From assembly GCF_022213065.1 (NCBI RefSeq), contig NZ_JAKLJA010000015.1, forward strand, positions 62,001 to 126,000: DNA of 64,000 nt. Direction: 5' to 3'. This document shows, in pieces, positions 62,962 through 64,000 of this stretch. The notes beneath the pieces were generated by a model, which was not told where the DNA came from, made no database searches, and was given only the letters and a program-made list of their open reading frames with translations. Origin of the DNA: Paraburkholderia tagetis (lineage in GTDB: Bacteria > Pseudomonadota > Gammaproteobacteria > Burkholderiales > Burkholderiaceae). Made by a program: the position numbers and the translations under genes. The first letter of the stretch is position 1; each line of letters starts with the position of its first letter.

Positions 62962-63931
62962 GAGTTGATCGGATAATTCTGGATGGAAATTTAAAATCGC
63001 GGTCAGGGTTAACTGGATTTTACTTTTAAAGATTTTTAATTGCGATATTGATGGTGTTGAATGGTTTGTAATGCTTGATTTTAATGTATGGGGGAGGGGG
63101 AAATTTGGATTTGAATCAAATCAGATCAAGATGATGGAAATATTTTCGAATAAACCTGTAGGGATCATGGCATGCCTGCAATCATATTTCGGACGGAGCG
63201 AGGTGCTGATGCACGTCGATAAAGACAGGGGCCAGGCAGCGCGGTAGGGTGCTCGCGCGAATTGCGTTGAGCGGCAGGCTGTAACGCATCACCGAGGTTA
63301 ATCGTCGATGTGAATAAATGTGACCTGATTTAATTTTATTTGTTTGTAAATAAAATCATGATTTTTGTGACGATAAAACATGCTTGTGTGTTAGTGCTCA
63401 GCCGACAAAATATTGCTATTTGAGAGTACGCAGCACCGCTGTATCGATTCATGGGCTGAATTAACCTTCGATCAAGTTTGATTTGCGGAATGCGCGCGTA
63501 GAAGACGCGCTTGCATAGGTGGGCGTGTATTCGAAGGACGTCAGGACCGCGCGACTCCATTCGCCAAAGAGGCGGAGCCCACGCGGACGTGTGAGTGGGC
63601 GCTCGGGGCCGCTTTCGATAGTTCACTCTCGTCCGGTTTTCAACTTCAACAAGAGTCAGAGCCATCTCGGCTGCTGCTTCGGGCGATCCCGGCGATCTGA
63701 TCCATGACCAGCCAAATACTGCATGCCGCGGCGGTGACGTATCGCGCAAGTGCAGGGCCGGAATCGCTGTTTGATCTTTTTCTGATTTTTATCATTGCTC
63801 GTTCTCCCAAACCTGCTTAACAACGTCGTTGGGCATGGAAACGCACGCGTGCCATTGCCCGCCCTCGTTGCCCAGATCAGCACGGGGCAATTCGTAAAGG
63901 CCGCGTTGCGCGTAAATGGGAGGAAACTGCA
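62962..63931. other. AT-rich intergenic region of about 1 kb
   Basis: Clearly lower GC than the rest of the window between about 62980 and 63480. It contains a perfect inverted repeat ATTTTATTT-N6-AAATAAAAT at 63333-63356. No ORF in either strand shows a domain or ribosome site. It may hold promoters for the operon to the left. Confidence 0.6.
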
Positions 63932-64000
63932 TTGGCTACACAACTAGAGCGCATCATCCCGCCGAAGATTGCCGACGATGGGTCGGTTCATTACTCGTCG
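63932..64000 (+). CDS. Possible start of a gene cut by the window edge
   Basis: GGGAGGA (63918-63924) sits 7 bp before TTG 63932, which opens a frame to the window end with ordinary codon use (LERIIPPKIADDGSVHYSS). Too short to identify. Confidence 0.4.
   Translation, partial: MATQLERIIPPKIADDGSVHYSS

Noticed and set aside
63656..63943. Leftward ORF of 95 codons near the right edge
   Set aside because: Composition and lack of motif or ribosome site argue against it.

Overview
The window looks like chromosome from a high-GC member of the Burkholderiaceae, most like Paraburkholderia, Caballeronia or Burkholderia. The signs are GC-rich wobble positions, a DUF4148 protein, a Fiu/PiuC/PepSY iron set, sauRSTU-type sulfoacetate genes, and intergenic palindromic elements whose spurious ORFs are familiar from such genomes. 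It is metabolic accessory sequence. I saw no rRNA, tRNA, CRISPR array, transposase or phage module.

Layout, left to right. 1-1064: the end of a LysR regulator and a secreted DUF4148 protein. 1355-11033: a catabolic locus with a crotonase-fold enzyme, an AraC regulator, a three-subunit molybdenum hydroxylase whose large subunit is fused to a CoxG-like SRPBCC domain, an acyl-CoA ligase and an MFS carrier. 11171-15177: an iron-uptake operon (TonB receptor, PiuC-type dioxygenase, PepSY membrane protein) behind a Fur-like box. 15410-22038: a lysine/pipecolate/2-aminoadipate catabolic cluster (amaA-like oxidase, LysR, short DUF1338/HglS-like enzyme, amaB, aminotransferase). 22702-29852: a six-gene hyfBCEFGI-like operon whose large subunit has lost the Ni-Fe cysteine ligands, so it is an energy-converting hydrogenase-related complex. 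Beside it lie a redoxin-fold protein without the expected cysteines and a ribbon-helix-helix regulator. A TTAACAT motif recurs in all three promoters.

30921-36492: PhnA-type and MBL-fold genes, then an amide locus with a formamidase, two XapX membrane proteins and a single 790-residue ORF joining an AraC-type regulator to a whole acetamidase/formamidase. That fusion is the most striking object here. 36807-43739: a zinc-ribbon membrane protein, a GGDEF cyclase, polyphosphate glucokinase plus glucose-6-phosphate dehydrogenase, and a four-repeat COG4705 membrane protein. 43836-52136: LysR, IclR, sulfoacetaldehyde dehydrogenase, sulfoacetate-CoA ligase, MFS carrier and a hydroxyacid dehydrogenase. 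52339-58738: a tandemly duplicated DUF3311 + sodium:solute symporter pair followed by a YtcJ-type amidohydrolase and a CobW-type GTPase. 58839-62961: a Tat-exported molybdenum enzyme with a 2Fe-2S subunit and a triheme cytochrome c. The last kilobase is AT-rich and mostly empty, with a possible gene start at the very end.

Two features cut across the loci. A palindromic element of about 560 bp occurs twice complete, in opposite orientations, and once as a half copy. Gene ends next to it are poor in C at wobble positions on the coding strand. Short tandem repeats of 9-12 bp also sit at or in several gene ends and protein termini.
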